A program made the position numbers and the translations under genes. A stretch of 45,625 nucleotides of DNA from Duganella margarita. Lineage in GTDB: Bacteria > Pseudomonadota > Gammaproteobacteria > Burkholderiales > Burkholderiaceae_D. Of this stretch, positions 20,084-28,542 are shown piece after piece. The number at the start of each line of letters is the position of its first letter. Positions within the stretch are counted from its first letter, which is position 1. The stretch lies in NCBI RefSeq assembly GCF_009857535.1, contig NZ_WWCS01000029.1:1-45625 (forward strand), in the 5' to 3' direction. The notes under the pieces were generated by a model that worked only from the letters and a program-made list of their open reading frames with translations, searched no databases and was not told the DNA's origin.

Positions 20084-21676
20084 TCAGCGCAGCGTGACGA
20101 ACACCGGATTCGAATAGAACCACAGGCTGCGGTAATTGCGGTCGTTGATATCGTTGAAGCGCTGGGTGTTGTCGGTGGTACCGGTGCGCTGATCGGCCAG
20201 CGGTTCGCCGTTGGCCGTCAGCCCCGCCACATCGACGCCCAGATTGGTGCCGCGCAGACGGAAGTACTGGTTCTTTGACGCCGTGGTTTCATACGTCACG
20301 CTGTAGTAGCCATCCGCATCCACCTTCCAGTCCGCCGCCGTGAAGCGCTTGACCACGCGCGTGCTGGCGTTGGTGGCCACGCTGTAGGCCGCGCTGCCCG
20401 GCGTGGCCTTGGCGCCGACGTCGCCGGCGATCAGATCCACGTGATCGACCACCGGCTTGACGTTGGCCGCCGTGCCGCTATCGACCGGCTTCTCGTAGTT
20501 GTTTTTGGCCGGCGTCTTGAAGCGGATCGTGATGGTGACCTTGTCGCCACTGGCCGCCTTCAATTCGCCGCCCATCTCCTTGCGGTCATCCCTGGTCGAC
20601 AGATTGAAGTCCAGCGCGTTGATCAAATCGCCGTAGACCGAGAACATCTTGCCCGAGCGCAGACCGGCCAGCAGATCCTTGGCCGCCGGCTTGCCGGTGC
20701 CGCTGTTGAACACATAGTTCTTCGCATACTCGCCCGGGAAATAACCGCTGCTGTTACCGCCGACGATCTTGAAATGCGTATCCGAGTCGGTCAGGTTCCA
20801 GATATGGCGGCCCTCGCCCAGCAGCGCATCCCACGGGCCACCCAGCTTGGCCACCACGTAATCGACGCCGCCGTAGACGCGCAGCAGCGCATTGTCATCG
20901 GTGTAGGCAGCGGTGTAGCCGCCGCGGTCCGGTTCCATCTGGTTGCCAACCATGCCTTCGATGGCGAACATGATGTTTGGCGCGGTGTCGTTGAAAGCGC
21001 GGAAGTCGGCAATGGTGTAGCTGCCCTTGTTGCGCGACGGGTGATTGATCACCGCATAGCTGGTATCCGGATAATTCGTCTTCAGCCAGGTGAACGCCTG
21101 CAGCGCATCGGCGGCGGTCTTGTTGTAGCGCGTCTCACCGTACTTGGCCTTCCACGCCGCCACGTCGGCCGCATCGAACATCGCCGCATCGCGCGTGGTG
21201 AACAGATACTCGAATTCCTTCAGACCCTTGGTGCTGCCATCCATCAGCGCCACGCCGATGTGATCGTGGGTCGGCATGTCCCACTCGACGCCGGAGAAAA
21301 TCAGCTTGTCGGCATAGGTGCCGCCAGCCTGCAAGGCCTGGATGCGCGGCGTCTCGTAGCGCTCAAGGCCCAGCGACATCGGAATCTGCGCCGCCAGCGT
21401 TGCGCCCTTGTCGTCGCGGGTCGACACGCGCAGGTGATTGGTCACCGCCATCCAGTCCAGGCCATAGGTGGTGAAAGCCTTGGACAGCACCTTGTCCAGC
21501 GTCTGGCTGACGTCGGCGTCGGCCGACTGCGTGGTGTGCGTATGCAGGTCGCCGGCGATCCAGCGGCCGGCCGGCAATGGCGGCGTGGTGTTCACCGGTT
21601 CGTTGTCGCCGCCGCAGGCGACGACGGCCAGCATGATGGCAATAGCGGAAGGAATGAGCAATTTTTGAGGCGACAT
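20084..21676 (-). CDS. PHP-domain metallohydrolase-like lipoprotein (CehA/McbA type)
   Basis: 530 residues from the ATG at 21676 (MSPQKLLIPSAIAIMLAVVAC); the frame extends upstream, but this start gives a proper lipoprotein signal with the lipobox AVVAC. The mature chain begins with a PHP metal-binding block GDLHTHTTQSADA, followed by VTNHLR and, near the end of the domain, GNSSGYFPGEYAKNYVF and LRSGKMFSVYGDL. This arrangement fits the CehA/McbA-like PHP hydrolase family, which includes phosphoesterases and carbamate hydrolases. A C-terminal beta domain (about 370-530, VTITIRFKTPAKNNYEKPVD) follows. It is probably anchored in the outer or inner membrane facing the periplasm. The substrate is unknown. 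Divergent from the M24 peptidase gene. Confidence 0.82.
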   Translation of the reverse strand: MSPQKLLIPSAIAIMLAVVACGGDNEPVNTTPPLPAGRWIAGDLHTHTTQSADADVSQTLDKVLSKAFTTYGLDWMAVTNHLRVSTRDDKGATLAAQIPMSLGLERYETPRIQALQAGGTYADKLIFSGVEWDMPTHDHIGVALMDGSTKGLKEFEYLFTTRDAAMFDAADVAAWKAKYGETRYNKTAADALQAFTWLKTNYPDTSYAVINHPSRNKGSYTIADFRAFNDTAPNIMFAIEGMVGNQMEPDRGGYTAAYTDDNALLRVYGGVDYVVAKLGGPWDALLGEGRHIWNLTDSDTHFKIVGGNSSGYFPGEYAKNYVFNSGTGKPAAKDLLAGLRSGKMFSVYGDLINALDFNLSTRDDRKEMGGELKAASGDKVTITIRFKTPAKNNYEKPVDSGTAANVKPVVDHVDLIAGDVGAKATPGSAAYSVATNASTRVVKRFTAADWKVDADGYYSVTYETTASKNQYFRLRGTNLGVDVAGLTANGEPLADQRTGTTDNTQRFNDINDRNYRSLWFYSNPVFVTLR

Positions 21677-21791
21677 TTTGTATGATCCCGAAGTGTAAAA
21701 CAAACGAGCGGGCAACATAACATTCGTGTGTGACGGCCGAATGACCTGCTATCATCTTCTGCTTGTTTGTACACCACATCAGGATATAAAA

Positions 21792-23018
21792 ATGACTATT
21801 GGCGGAAAGACCATCGAACAGGCGCTGGCCTCCTTATCGGACATGACCGCCGGCGCGGTCCCCATCGGCAAAGACGAACACCTGCAGCGCATCGCCCGCG
21901 CGCAAGCCTATATGCAGGCGCAGGGCATCGCCGCCATCTACATCAATGCCGGCGCCAACCTCACCTACTTCACCGGCACCAAGTGGTACGCCAGCGAACG
22001 CATGGTCGGCGCGATCCTGCCGGCGCAAGGCGCCGTTGAATACATCGCGCCCGCGTTTGAAGAGAGCACGCTGAAGGACTTCATGCTGGTCGAAGGCGCC
22101 GTCAATTGCTGGGAAGAGCATGAGAGTCCGTACGCATTGTTCGTCGCTGTGCTGAAACGCATGGGCATCGCGCCGAATTCTGCACAGCCGCCGCGCGTGG
22201 GCATTTGCGAAAGCGCCGCCTTCTTCATCTACGACGGCATCCGTCCTTTGGCGGAGGGCTACGCGCTGCAGAATGCGCGCACCGTCACCGCGCACTGCCG
22301 CACCCGCAAATCGGCCGCCGAAATCGCGCTGATGCAGCGCGCCAAGGACATGACCATGGCAGTGCACATCGCCACCGCCAGCATGCTGCACGAAGGGATC
22401 ACCACCAGGGAAGTGGAAGAGTTCATCGACCGCGCGCACCGCAAGGTCGGCGCCTCGGCCGGCTCCTACTTCGTCATCGTGCTGTTCGGCGAAGCCACCG
22501 CCTACCCGCACGGCGTCAGCTACGTGCAGACGCTGAAGGCCGGCGACACGGTGCTGATCGACACCGGCTGCAAACTGCACAACTACATTTCCGACATTAC
22601 CCGCACCTACGTGTATGGCCCGATCAGCGAACGTCAGCGCTCGGTGTGGAACAGCGAGAAGAAAGCGCAAGCCGCAGCGTTTGCGGCGGCCCAGCTGGGC
22701 GTGCCGTGCGAGGAAGTCGACGCCGCCGCCCGCCGTTCACTGGAAGCCGACGGTTTCGGTCCCGGCTACAAGCTGCCAGGCCTGCCGCACCGCACCGGCC
22801 ACGGCATCGGCCTCGATATCCACGAGTGGCCATACCTGGTGGGCGGCGACAAGACGCCGCTGGACGTCGGCATGTGCTTCTCGAACGAACCGATGATCTG
22901 CATCCCCGGCGAATTCGGCGTGCGCCACGAGGACCACTTCTACATGACCGAACAGGGTCCGAAGTGGTTCACCGAACCGGCGCACAGCATCGACGATCCG
23001 TTCGGCTTGCAGCGCTAG
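21792..23018 (+). CDS. M24 family Xaa-Pro dipeptidase/aminopeptidase
   Basis: Dinuclear metal peptidase cleaving Xaa-Pro bonds, 408 residues from the ATG at 21792 (AGGAT 6 nt upstream; the frame is open further back but without support). The N-terminal creatinase-like domain is at about 30-165 (GIAAIYINAGANLTYFTG). The pita-bread catalytic domain carries the metal ligands in VLIDTGCKLHNYISDITRT (Asp, Asp), RTGHGIGLDIHE (His), FSNEPMIC (Glu) and GVRHEDHF (Glu). No signal peptide, so cytoplasmic. The role is likely peptide turnover. It stands alone, convergent with the TPR gene, 7 bp between the stops. Confidence 0.92.
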   Translation: MTIGGKTIEQALASLSDMTAGAVPIGKDEHLQRIARAQAYMQAQGIAAIYINAGANLTYFTGTKWYASERMVGAILPAQGAVEYIAPAFEESTLKDFMLVEGAVNCWEEHESPYALFVAVLKRMGIAPNSAQPPRVGICESAAFFIYDGIRPLAEGYALQNARTVTAHCRTRKSAAEIALMQRAKDMTMAVHIATASMLHEGITTREVEEFIDRAHRKVGASAGSYFVIVLFGEATAYPHGVSYVQTLKAGDTVLIDTGCKLHNYISDITRTYVYGPISERQRSVWNSEKKAQAAAFAAAQLGVPCEEVDAAARRSLEADGFGPGYKLPGLPHRTGHGIGLDIHEWPYLVGGDKTPLDVGMCFSNEPMICIPGEFGVRHEDHFYMTEQGPKWFTEPAHSIDDPFGLQR

Positions 23019-23025
23019 GCAGGGT

Positions 23026-25209
23026 TCAGCGCAGCTGGCGCAAGTCGGCTGCCACCTGCTCCACCAGCTGCGTCCAGTCGCCGCGCTGCGCCTGACGGTA
23101 CAGCGTGGCGCTCGGATACCATGGGCTGGCGGCGCCCTGCTCCAGCCAGCGCCACTCGAACGGCGTTTGCAGCATGACCCACACCGGCACGCTCAGCGCA
23201 CCGGCCAGATGGGCGACGCTGGTGTCGACCGTAATCACCAGATCCAGCACCGCGCACAAGGCGGCGGTATCGGCGAAGTCACGCAGCTGGTCGGCCAGTT
23301 GCAGCACGGGCAGCGTGTCGAGCAAGGCCTGATCGTCCGGCCGCACTTCCTTTTGCAGACTAATGAAATCGCACGGCGCGTCGAACAGGGCGGCCAGCAA
23401 CGGCAGCGGCAAGCTGCGGTTGTGGTCATTCTGGTTCGCTGCGCTACCGCTCCACACCACGCCCACGCGCGGCCGCGTGCGCGGCCCCAGCGCGGCGCGC
23501 CAATGGGCCACCCTGGCCGCATCCGGCGCCAGATACGGCGTGGCGGCCGGCACGCTGTCGATCCGCGTATCGAAGGCCAGTGGTAAACTCATCAGCGGAA
23601 TGTGATAGTCGGACGGCGGCAGCGCATCGCCCTTGACGACGATGCTGCTGACGCCTTCCAGTGTTCCCATCAACGCTACCAGCGCCGGTTTTACCTCCAG
23701 CACAACGACCGCGTCGCGCCGCGCCAACAGCGGCGCATAGCGGCAGAACTGGATGGTGTCGCCGAAGCCCTGCTCTGCGTGCAGCAGGATGGTCTTGCCG
23801 GCCAGCGGCTCGCGGCCGGTCCACGCGGGCTGCGCAAAGTCGCGCTGCTTCTTATACAGGTCCAGCGTTTCCGCCTTCCAGCGATATTCATAATCGCGCC
23901 AGCCTTGCTGGTAGTCGCCGCGCCGCAGATGCACCAGCGCGCGGTTCCAGCGCGCCAGCGCGTTGCCGGGATCGAGCGCAATGGCGCGCTCGTAGTTGGC
24001 CATCGCCAGATCGGCCAGACCCAGTTGATCCTGCACGCTGCCAAGATTGGTATAGCCGGCGGTGTTGCGCGGCGCCAGCTGCACCACTTGCTGGTAGCTT
24101 TGCAGCGCCTCCTCGTAACGCGCCGCGCCGCGCAAAATCACGCCACGGGTCAGATGGAATTCTGCGCTGTCGTGCTTCAGCGCCAGTGCGCGGCCGATGC
24201 TGACCAGCGCCTCGTCGCGCTGCGCCGCGGCGTTGAGCGCGCGCGCATGCTGCTGCCACAGGACAGCATCACTGTCGTCCAGCCGCAGCGCGGCGGCAAA
24301 GTGACGTGCCGCAGCCGGCGCGCGGCCTTGCGCCAGCAGCTCTTCGCCGAGGCGACGGCAATCGGCCAGTTGTTCGCGCCGCAGCTTGTTGGCCGTGGCA
24401 TCGGCCCGTTGCGCATCGTCGCGGCGGGACAATTGACGCAGCACAGCGGTGCGGCTGGCATGCGCTTCATGCCATTGTGGTTGCAGCGCGATCGCCTGGT
24501 CGTGGCAATGCAGCGCATCGTCCAGCTGCCCGGCCGCAGCCAGCAGCAGGCCAAGATTGTGATGCGCATCCGCGTATTCGGGCAGCAGCGCCAACGCTTG
24601 CCGCAGACTTTGCGCGGCGTCGTCCAGTCGTCCTAACGCGTGCAAGATAGCGCCGCGCTGATTGTGCGCCTCGATGTTCTGTGGATTCAAAGCCAGCGCC
24701 TGCTCCGCGCTTTCCAGCGCCGGCACATGCTGGCCAAGCTGCCGCAGCACGGCCGCGCGCTGCTGCCATGCCTGGTCGTCGGCGTCGTTCAGCGTCAGCG
24801 CCTGCTCGAAGCTGTGCAGCGCGTCCTCCGGCTGTCCGACCGCCAGCAGCACCGCGCCACGATTGAACCAGGTGTCGGCATCGGCCGCGTTGAGCGAGAG
24901 CGCGCGCGCGTAGCTGTCCAGCGCCTCTTCCAGCAACTGCTGCTCCTTGAGGGCGTTGCCAAGATTGCTGTGCGCCGCCGCGTCGTCCGGCGCCAGCGCC
25001 AGCACCGAGCGGAAAAAGCCAGCGGCCATTTCGAAATTCCCGGTCTGGAAGCCGACGATACCAACGTGGTACAGCGCATCGATATGGTCTGGCGCCAGCT
25101 TGAGCACCTGCTCGTAGGCCCGCATGGCCTGCGCCAGATCGCCCTCGCCATGAAATTGCAGGCCTTGCGCGAATAGCTGGCCGGCCTGCGGAGAATGCGC
25201 TTGCGTCAT
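23026..25209 (-). CDS. TPR protein with C-terminal glycosyltransferase-9-like domain
   Basis: 727 residues. The first two thirds (about 1-440) are roughly a dozen 34-residue tetratricopeptide repeats; units such as DALYHVGIVGFQTGNFEMAA and AAHSNLGNALKEQQLLEEAL show the canonical spacing. The C-terminal part (about 470-725) resembles the heptosyltransferase/GT9 fold: ILLHAEQGFGDTIQFCRYAP near its start and VDTSVAHLAGALSVPVWVML, the typical nucleotide-sugar site, near its end. Such proteins are linked to protein or surface glycosylation. No signal peptide. There is no clear Shine-Dalgarno; the start lies 8 bp after the stop of the small membrane protein gene, suggesting translational coupling. 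Confidence 0.85.
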   Translation of the reverse strand: MTQAHSPQAGQLFAQGLQFHGEGDLAQAMRAYEQVLKLAPDHIDALYHVGIVGFQTGNFEMAAGFFRSVLALAPDDAAAHSNLGNALKEQQLLEEALDSYARALSLNAADADTWFNRGAVLLAVGQPEDALHSFEQALTLNDADDQAWQQRAAVLRQLGQHVPALESAEQALALNPQNIEAHNQRGAILHALGRLDDAAQSLRQALALLPEYADAHHNLGLLLAAAGQLDDALHCHDQAIALQPQWHEAHASRTAVLRQLSRRDDAQRADATANKLRREQLADCRRLGEELLAQGRAPAAARHFAAALRLDDSDAVLWQQHARALNAAAQRDEALVSIGRALALKHDSAEFHLTRGVILRGAARYEEALQSYQQVVQLAPRNTAGYTNLGSVQDQLGLADLAMANYERAIALDPGNALARWNRALVHLRRGDYQQGWRDYEYRWKAETLDLYKKQRDFAQPAWTGREPLAGKTILLHAEQGFGDTIQFCRYAPLLARRDAVVVLEVKPALVALMGTLEGVSSIVVKGDALPPSDYHIPLMSLPLAFDTRIDSVPAATPYLAPDAARVAHWRAALGPRTRPRVGVVWSGSAANQNDHNRSLPLPLLAALFDAPCDFISLQKEVRPDDQALLDTLPVLQLADQLRDFADTAALCAVLDLVITVDTSVAHLAGALSVPVWVMLQTPFEWRWLEQGAASPWYPSATLYRQAQRGDWTQLVEQVAADLRQLR

Positions 25210-25217
25210 GAGGAAAG

Positions 25218-25649
25218 TCAGGCCTGAAGGCGTTTCAGGCGGAAGTAGAAGTAATACGGCGCAGTGACGTGCAGCGCGCCATCGGCGGCGGTGCGGATCA
25301 CGATGCGGTTGGAGTCCCAGCGCAGCCAGCGCGGGCCTTTGTAGTTGAAGATGCGGCCCTCGGCGGTTTCTCCGGCCGGCTTGAACCCTGCCTGCTCGAT
25401 GCGGCCAAGGAAGCTGATGCTACGTTCCGCCGGCACACTGCCGCGTACCGGCAGGCAGCTAAGCAGCGAGGGCAGACAGCCGCCGACCGCGCCGAACAAG
25501 GCGCCGCGCGCGGCGGCGGACGGTATGCCCGGCGCCACCCCTATCCACAACAGCACAATGGCGCCCAAAATACCGCTGAAAATTAGCCAGTCACGCGTGG
25601 TGAGCAACGGGTTGATACCGATTGTTTGCTTGATAAAGGAGGATCTCAT
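25218..25649 (-). CDS. Small membrane protein, unknown function
   Basis: 143 residues with two hydrophobic segments (WLIFSGILGAIVLLWIGVAP, about 21-40, and ARGALFGAVGGCLPSLLSCL, about 47-66) and a soluble C-terminal part of about 75 residues (GRIEQAGFKPAGETAEGRIFNYKGPRW ...). Codon pattern and the transmembrane layout suggest a real protein, but I recognise no family. It is the first gene of a probable two-gene unit with the TPR-glycosyltransferase protein. The start has no strong ribosome binding site on this strand. Confidence 0.65.
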   Translation of the reverse strand: MRSSFIKQTIGINPLLTTRDWLIFSGILGAIVLLWIGVAPGIPSAAARGALFGAVGGCLPSLLSCLPVRGSVPAERSISFLGRIEQAGFKPAGETAEGRIFNYKGPRWLRWDSNRIVIRTAADGALHVTAPYYFYFRLKRLQA

Positions 25650-25762
25650 GCCATCATCATGCGCCAGTTTTGCAAAAAAATCAAAGCGCGGCGACCATCA
25701 CGGCCGACTCTACGCCGCGCCGCGCCCGCGCGCCACCGCAGGCTTCGTTATGCGCGATGCCG

Positions 25763-27814
25763 TTACGCGCGCTTCATCACCAGCGTCAGGATGTCGTAGC
25801 TGGCCACCAGTTCGTCGCGCTGGTTGGTGACCTGCACGTCCCACGCCACCACGCCCTGGCCGACGCCCTTGTCATCGGTACGGTTGCGGTCCACCTTCCG
25901 CTTGCAGGTGAGGCGCGCGCGGATGGTATCGCCAATCGCCACCGGCGCCACGAAGCGCAGGTTGTCCAGCCCATAGTTGGCCAGCACCGGTCCCGGCGCC
26001 GGCGACACGAACAGGCCCGCCGCCGCCGACAGCACGAAGTAGCCGTGTGCGATGCGCTGGCCGAATTGGGTATCTTTCGCCGCCACCTCGTCGAAGTGCA
26101 TGTAGAAGTAGTCGCCGGAGACGCCGCCGAAATTGACGATGTCCGCCTCGCTGACCGTGCGGCGATGCGTCAGCAGCGAGTCGCCGGTGGCCAGGTCTTC
26201 AAAGTATTTGCGGAACGGATGCACATCGTGTTCCTGCACCGCCGCGCCGCGCACGTATTCGCCGGTGACGGCAGCCAGCATGGTCGGCGATCCCTGCACC
26301 GCCGCCCGTTGCAGGAAGTGGCGCACCGCGCGGATGCCACCCAGTTCCTCACCGCCGCCGGCACGTCCCGGACCGCCGTGCTTCAGCTGCGGCAGCGGTG
26401 AGCCGTGGCCGGTGGACTCCACCGACGCTTCGCGGTCCAGCACCAATACGCGGCCGTGCGAGGCGGCCGCCATCGGCACCGCGTAGGCGGCAATGGCCGG
26501 TTCCCTGGTCACCAGCGTGGACACCAGCGATCCTTTGCCGCGCGCGGCCAGCGCCAGCGCTTCGTCGATGCCGTTGTAGCTGATGATGGTGCTGACCGGG
26601 CCAAACGCCTCCACATCGTGCACCGCGTCGTTGCGATGGCCGTCGCGGCATAGCAGCAGCGTCGGCGCGAAGAAGGCCCCTTCCGCCACGCCCTCGCCCA
26701 CCGGCTTGAAGCCGTCGCGGGCGCTGAACAACACTTCGTTGCCGCGCGCAAGCAGCTCGACCCGTTCGGCGACATCGCGCTGCTGGTCGCGGGAAGCCAA
26801 TGCCCCCATGCGCACACCTTCCACCGACGGATCGCCGACGCTGACTTTCGCCAGCCGCTCGCGCAGGCGCGTGCCGACGGCGTCCACCATCTGTTCCGGC
26901 ACGATGATACGGCGGATGGCGGTGCATTTCTGCCCCGCCTTGCCGGTCATCTCGCGCGCCACTTCCTTGACGAACAGGTCGAACTCGACGTCGTCCGGCG
27001 TGACATCCGGCGCCAGGATGGCGCAATTGAGCGAGTCCGCTTCGGCGGTGAACGGCACCGAGTTGGCGATCAGGTTGCGGTTCACGCGCAGCCTGGCGGC
27101 CGTGTCGGCCGAGCCGGTGAAGGTCACCACGTCGGCGCCATTCAGGCGGTCCAGCAGGTCGCCGGTGCTGCCGATCACCAGTTGCAGCGCGCCGTGCGGC
27201 AGCAGGCCGGATTCGTGCATCATGCGCACCAGCGCTTCGGTCAGGTAGCTGGTGGCGCTGGCTGGTTTGCCAATGCACGGCATGGCGGCCAAAAAGCTCG
27301 GGGCGAATTTCTCCAGCAGGCCCCAGATCGGGAAGTTGAAGGCGTTGATGTGCACCGCCAGTCCGCCACGCGGCACCAGGATGTGGGTGCCGGCAAAGCC
27401 GCCGTTTTTACTCAGCGCCATGGCCGGGCCTTCGTGCAGCACGTTGGACGACGGCAGTTCGCGGCTGCCCATGCTGGCGTAGGCGAACAGCGTGCCGGTG
27501 CCGCCTTCGATGTCGACCCAGCTGTCGGCGCGGGTGGCGCCGGTCTGGTGCGAGATGGCGTACAGCTCTTCCTTGCGCTCCAGCAGATACAGGGCCAACG
27601 CCTTCAGACGCGCGGCGCGCTGCTGGAAGTTCAGCTGCATCAGTGCCGGCACGCCGGTCTTGCGGGCGTAGGTGACGGCTTCGTCGAAGTCGATCTTGTC
27701 GGCGTGGGTGTGGTAGATGACGGCGTTGGTCAGGGCGCTGTGCAGCGGCGCGGCGGCTTCGCTGCCGATCCAGCGGCCGGCGATAAAGCTTTGCAGGGTA
27801 GGCGTGTTTGGCAT
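25763..27814 (-). CDS. paaZ: Phenylacetate pathway ring-opening bifunctional protein
   Basis: 683 residues. PaaZ hydrolyses oxepin-CoA (MaoC-like hydratase domain) and oxidises the resulting semialdehyde with NADP (aldehyde dehydrogenase domain). The dehydrogenase domain covers about 1-520: AFNFPIWG, Glu258 (FTAEADSLN) and nucleophile Cys297 (GQKCTAI). The hydratase domain is at about 540-683 with GDYFYMHFDEVAAKDTQFGQRIAHGYF, holding the Asp and His of the hot-dog active site. Length and order match the E. coli type. GGAGACC about 6 nt before the ATG is the ribosome binding site. It is the last gene of the paa operon, 70 bp after paaY. Confidence 0.95.
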   Translation of the reverse strand: MPNTPTLQSFIAGRWIGSEAAAPLHSALTNAVIYHTHADKIDFDEAVTYARKTGVPALMQLNFQQRAARLKALALYLLERKEELYAISHQTGATRADSWVDIEGGTGTLFAYASMGSRELPSSNVLHEGPAMALSKNGGFAGTHILVPRGGLAVHINAFNFPIWGLLEKFAPSFLAAMPCIGKPASATSYLTEALVRMMHESGLLPHGALQLVIGSTGDLLDRLNGADVVTFTGSADTAARLRVNRNLIANSVPFTAEADSLNCAILAPDVTPDDVEFDLFVKEVAREMTGKAGQKCTAIRRIIVPEQMVDAVGTRLRERLAKVSVGDPSVEGVRMGALASRDQQRDVAERVELLARGNEVLFSARDGFKPVGEGVAEGAFFAPTLLLCRDGHRNDAVHDVEAFGPVSTIISYNGIDEALALAARGKGSLVSTLVTREPAIAAYAVPMAAASHGRVLVLDREASVESTGHGSPLPQLKHGGPGRAGGGEELGGIRAVRHFLQRAAVQGSPTMLAAVTGEYVRGAAVQEHDVHPFRKYFEDLATGDSLLTHRRTVSEADIVNFGGVSGDYFYMHFDEVAAKDTQFGQRIAHGYFVLSAAAGLFVSPAPGPVLANYGLDNLRFVAPVAIGDTIRARLTCKRKVDRNRTDDKGVGQGVVAWDVQVTNQRDELVASYDILTLVMKRA

Positions 27815-27884
27815 GATGTGGTCTCCGTGATGTTCGATTTGGCGGTTGGCGGTGGCGCAGGCGACACGTCCAGCGCGCGGCGGC

Positions 27885-28496
27885 TCAGGGCGCGGCGTTC
27901 TTGTGTAGATGCAGCGGCAGGCTGCTATCCCAGTCGATGCGCTTGCGGTCCGGCTCCGGCGCGGTCAGCGCTTCGGTCTCGCGCATGGTCTGCATCGAGC
28001 GTATCGCCAGCTCCTGGTATTGCGCGGTGCCGCCGGACTTCCATGCTATTTCGTCGTCACGCAATTCACGCGCGACCTTGGCCGGCGATCCCATCGCCAG
28101 GCTGCGCGGCGGAATCTCCATGCCGGCGCGGACGAAGCTCATGGCGGCGACGATGCTGTCCGCGCCCACCACGGCGTTATCCATGATCACACTGTTCATG
28201 CCGACCAGCGCGTTGCGGCCGATGCGGCAGCCGTGCAGCACGGCGCCGTGGCCAATATGGCCATCGCGCTCCACCACCGTATCGCAGCCGGGGAAGCCGT
28301 GCATGACGCAGGTGTCCTGCAAGTTGGCGCCTTCCTCCAGTATCAGCCGGCCAAAGTCGCCGCGCAGCGCCGCCAGCGGGCCGATATAGCAACGTGGGCC
28401 GACGATCACATCGCCGATCAGCACCGCGCTCGGATGCACATAGGCGGTCGGATCGACCACCGGCGTCACGCCATTGATTTCATATACCTTGACCAT
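27885..28496 (-). CDS. paaY: Phenylacetate operon hexapeptide-repeat thioesterase-like protein
   Basis: 203 residues from the ATG at 28496 (MVKVYEINGVTPVV, GGAGAG 3 nt upstream). Left-handed beta-helix (hexapeptide repeat, gamma-carbonic-anhydrase-like) fold: VHPSAVLIGDVIVGPRCYIGPLAALRGD ... GHIGHGAVLHGCRIGRNALVGMNSVIMDNAVVG. PaaY is a thioesterase that removes dead-end CoA esters, chiefly the 2-hydroxycyclohepta-1,4,6-triene-1-formyl-CoA formed on premature ring cleavage. His residues of GHIGHG and MHGF would bind metal. It lies inside the operon between the thiolase gene and paaZ, with a palindromic repeat upstream; in E. coli it is instead beside paaX. Confidence 0.92.
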   Translation of the reverse strand: MVKVYEINGVTPVVDPTAYVHPSAVLIGDVIVGPRCYIGPLAALRGDFGRLILEEGANLQDTCVMHGFPGCDTVVERDGHIGHGAVLHGCRIGRNALVGMNSVIMDNAVVGADSIVAAMSFVRAGMEIPPRSLAMGSPAKVARELRDDEIAWKSGGTAQYQELAIRSMQTMRETEALTAPEPDRKRIDWDSSLPLHLHKNAAP

Positions 28497-28510
28497 ATAC
28501 TCTCCGTCAG

Positions 28511-28538
28511 CGTCATTCCCGCGCAGGCGGGAATGACG
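28511..28538. repeat. Single TTCCCGC-type palindrome inside the paa operon (J/Y gap)
   Basis: CGTCATTCCCGC (28511-28522) and GCGGGAATGACG (28527-28538) form a perfect 12-bp stem with a GCAG loop. It fills most of the 46-bp gap between paaJ and paaY. It has no T-run on either strand, so it is a repeat and a possible RNA-stability hairpin and not a terminator. Confidence 0.8.
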
Positions 28539-28542
28539 GGTT

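Noticed and set aside
25211..25240. Third partial copy of the CTGA-box element (CAGGCCTGAAGG ... TTTCAGG)
   Set aside because: Short similarity only, lies in the coding end of the small membrane protein gene, and lacks the TATATACA end and the 10/10/11 spacing.
25648..25830. Perfect AAAGGAGG site followed by an ATG on the plus strand
   Set aside because: The 60-codon product has no protein-like features, overlaps the paaZ 3' end antisense, and the site is explained by codons for the start of the minus-strand membrane protein (RSSF).
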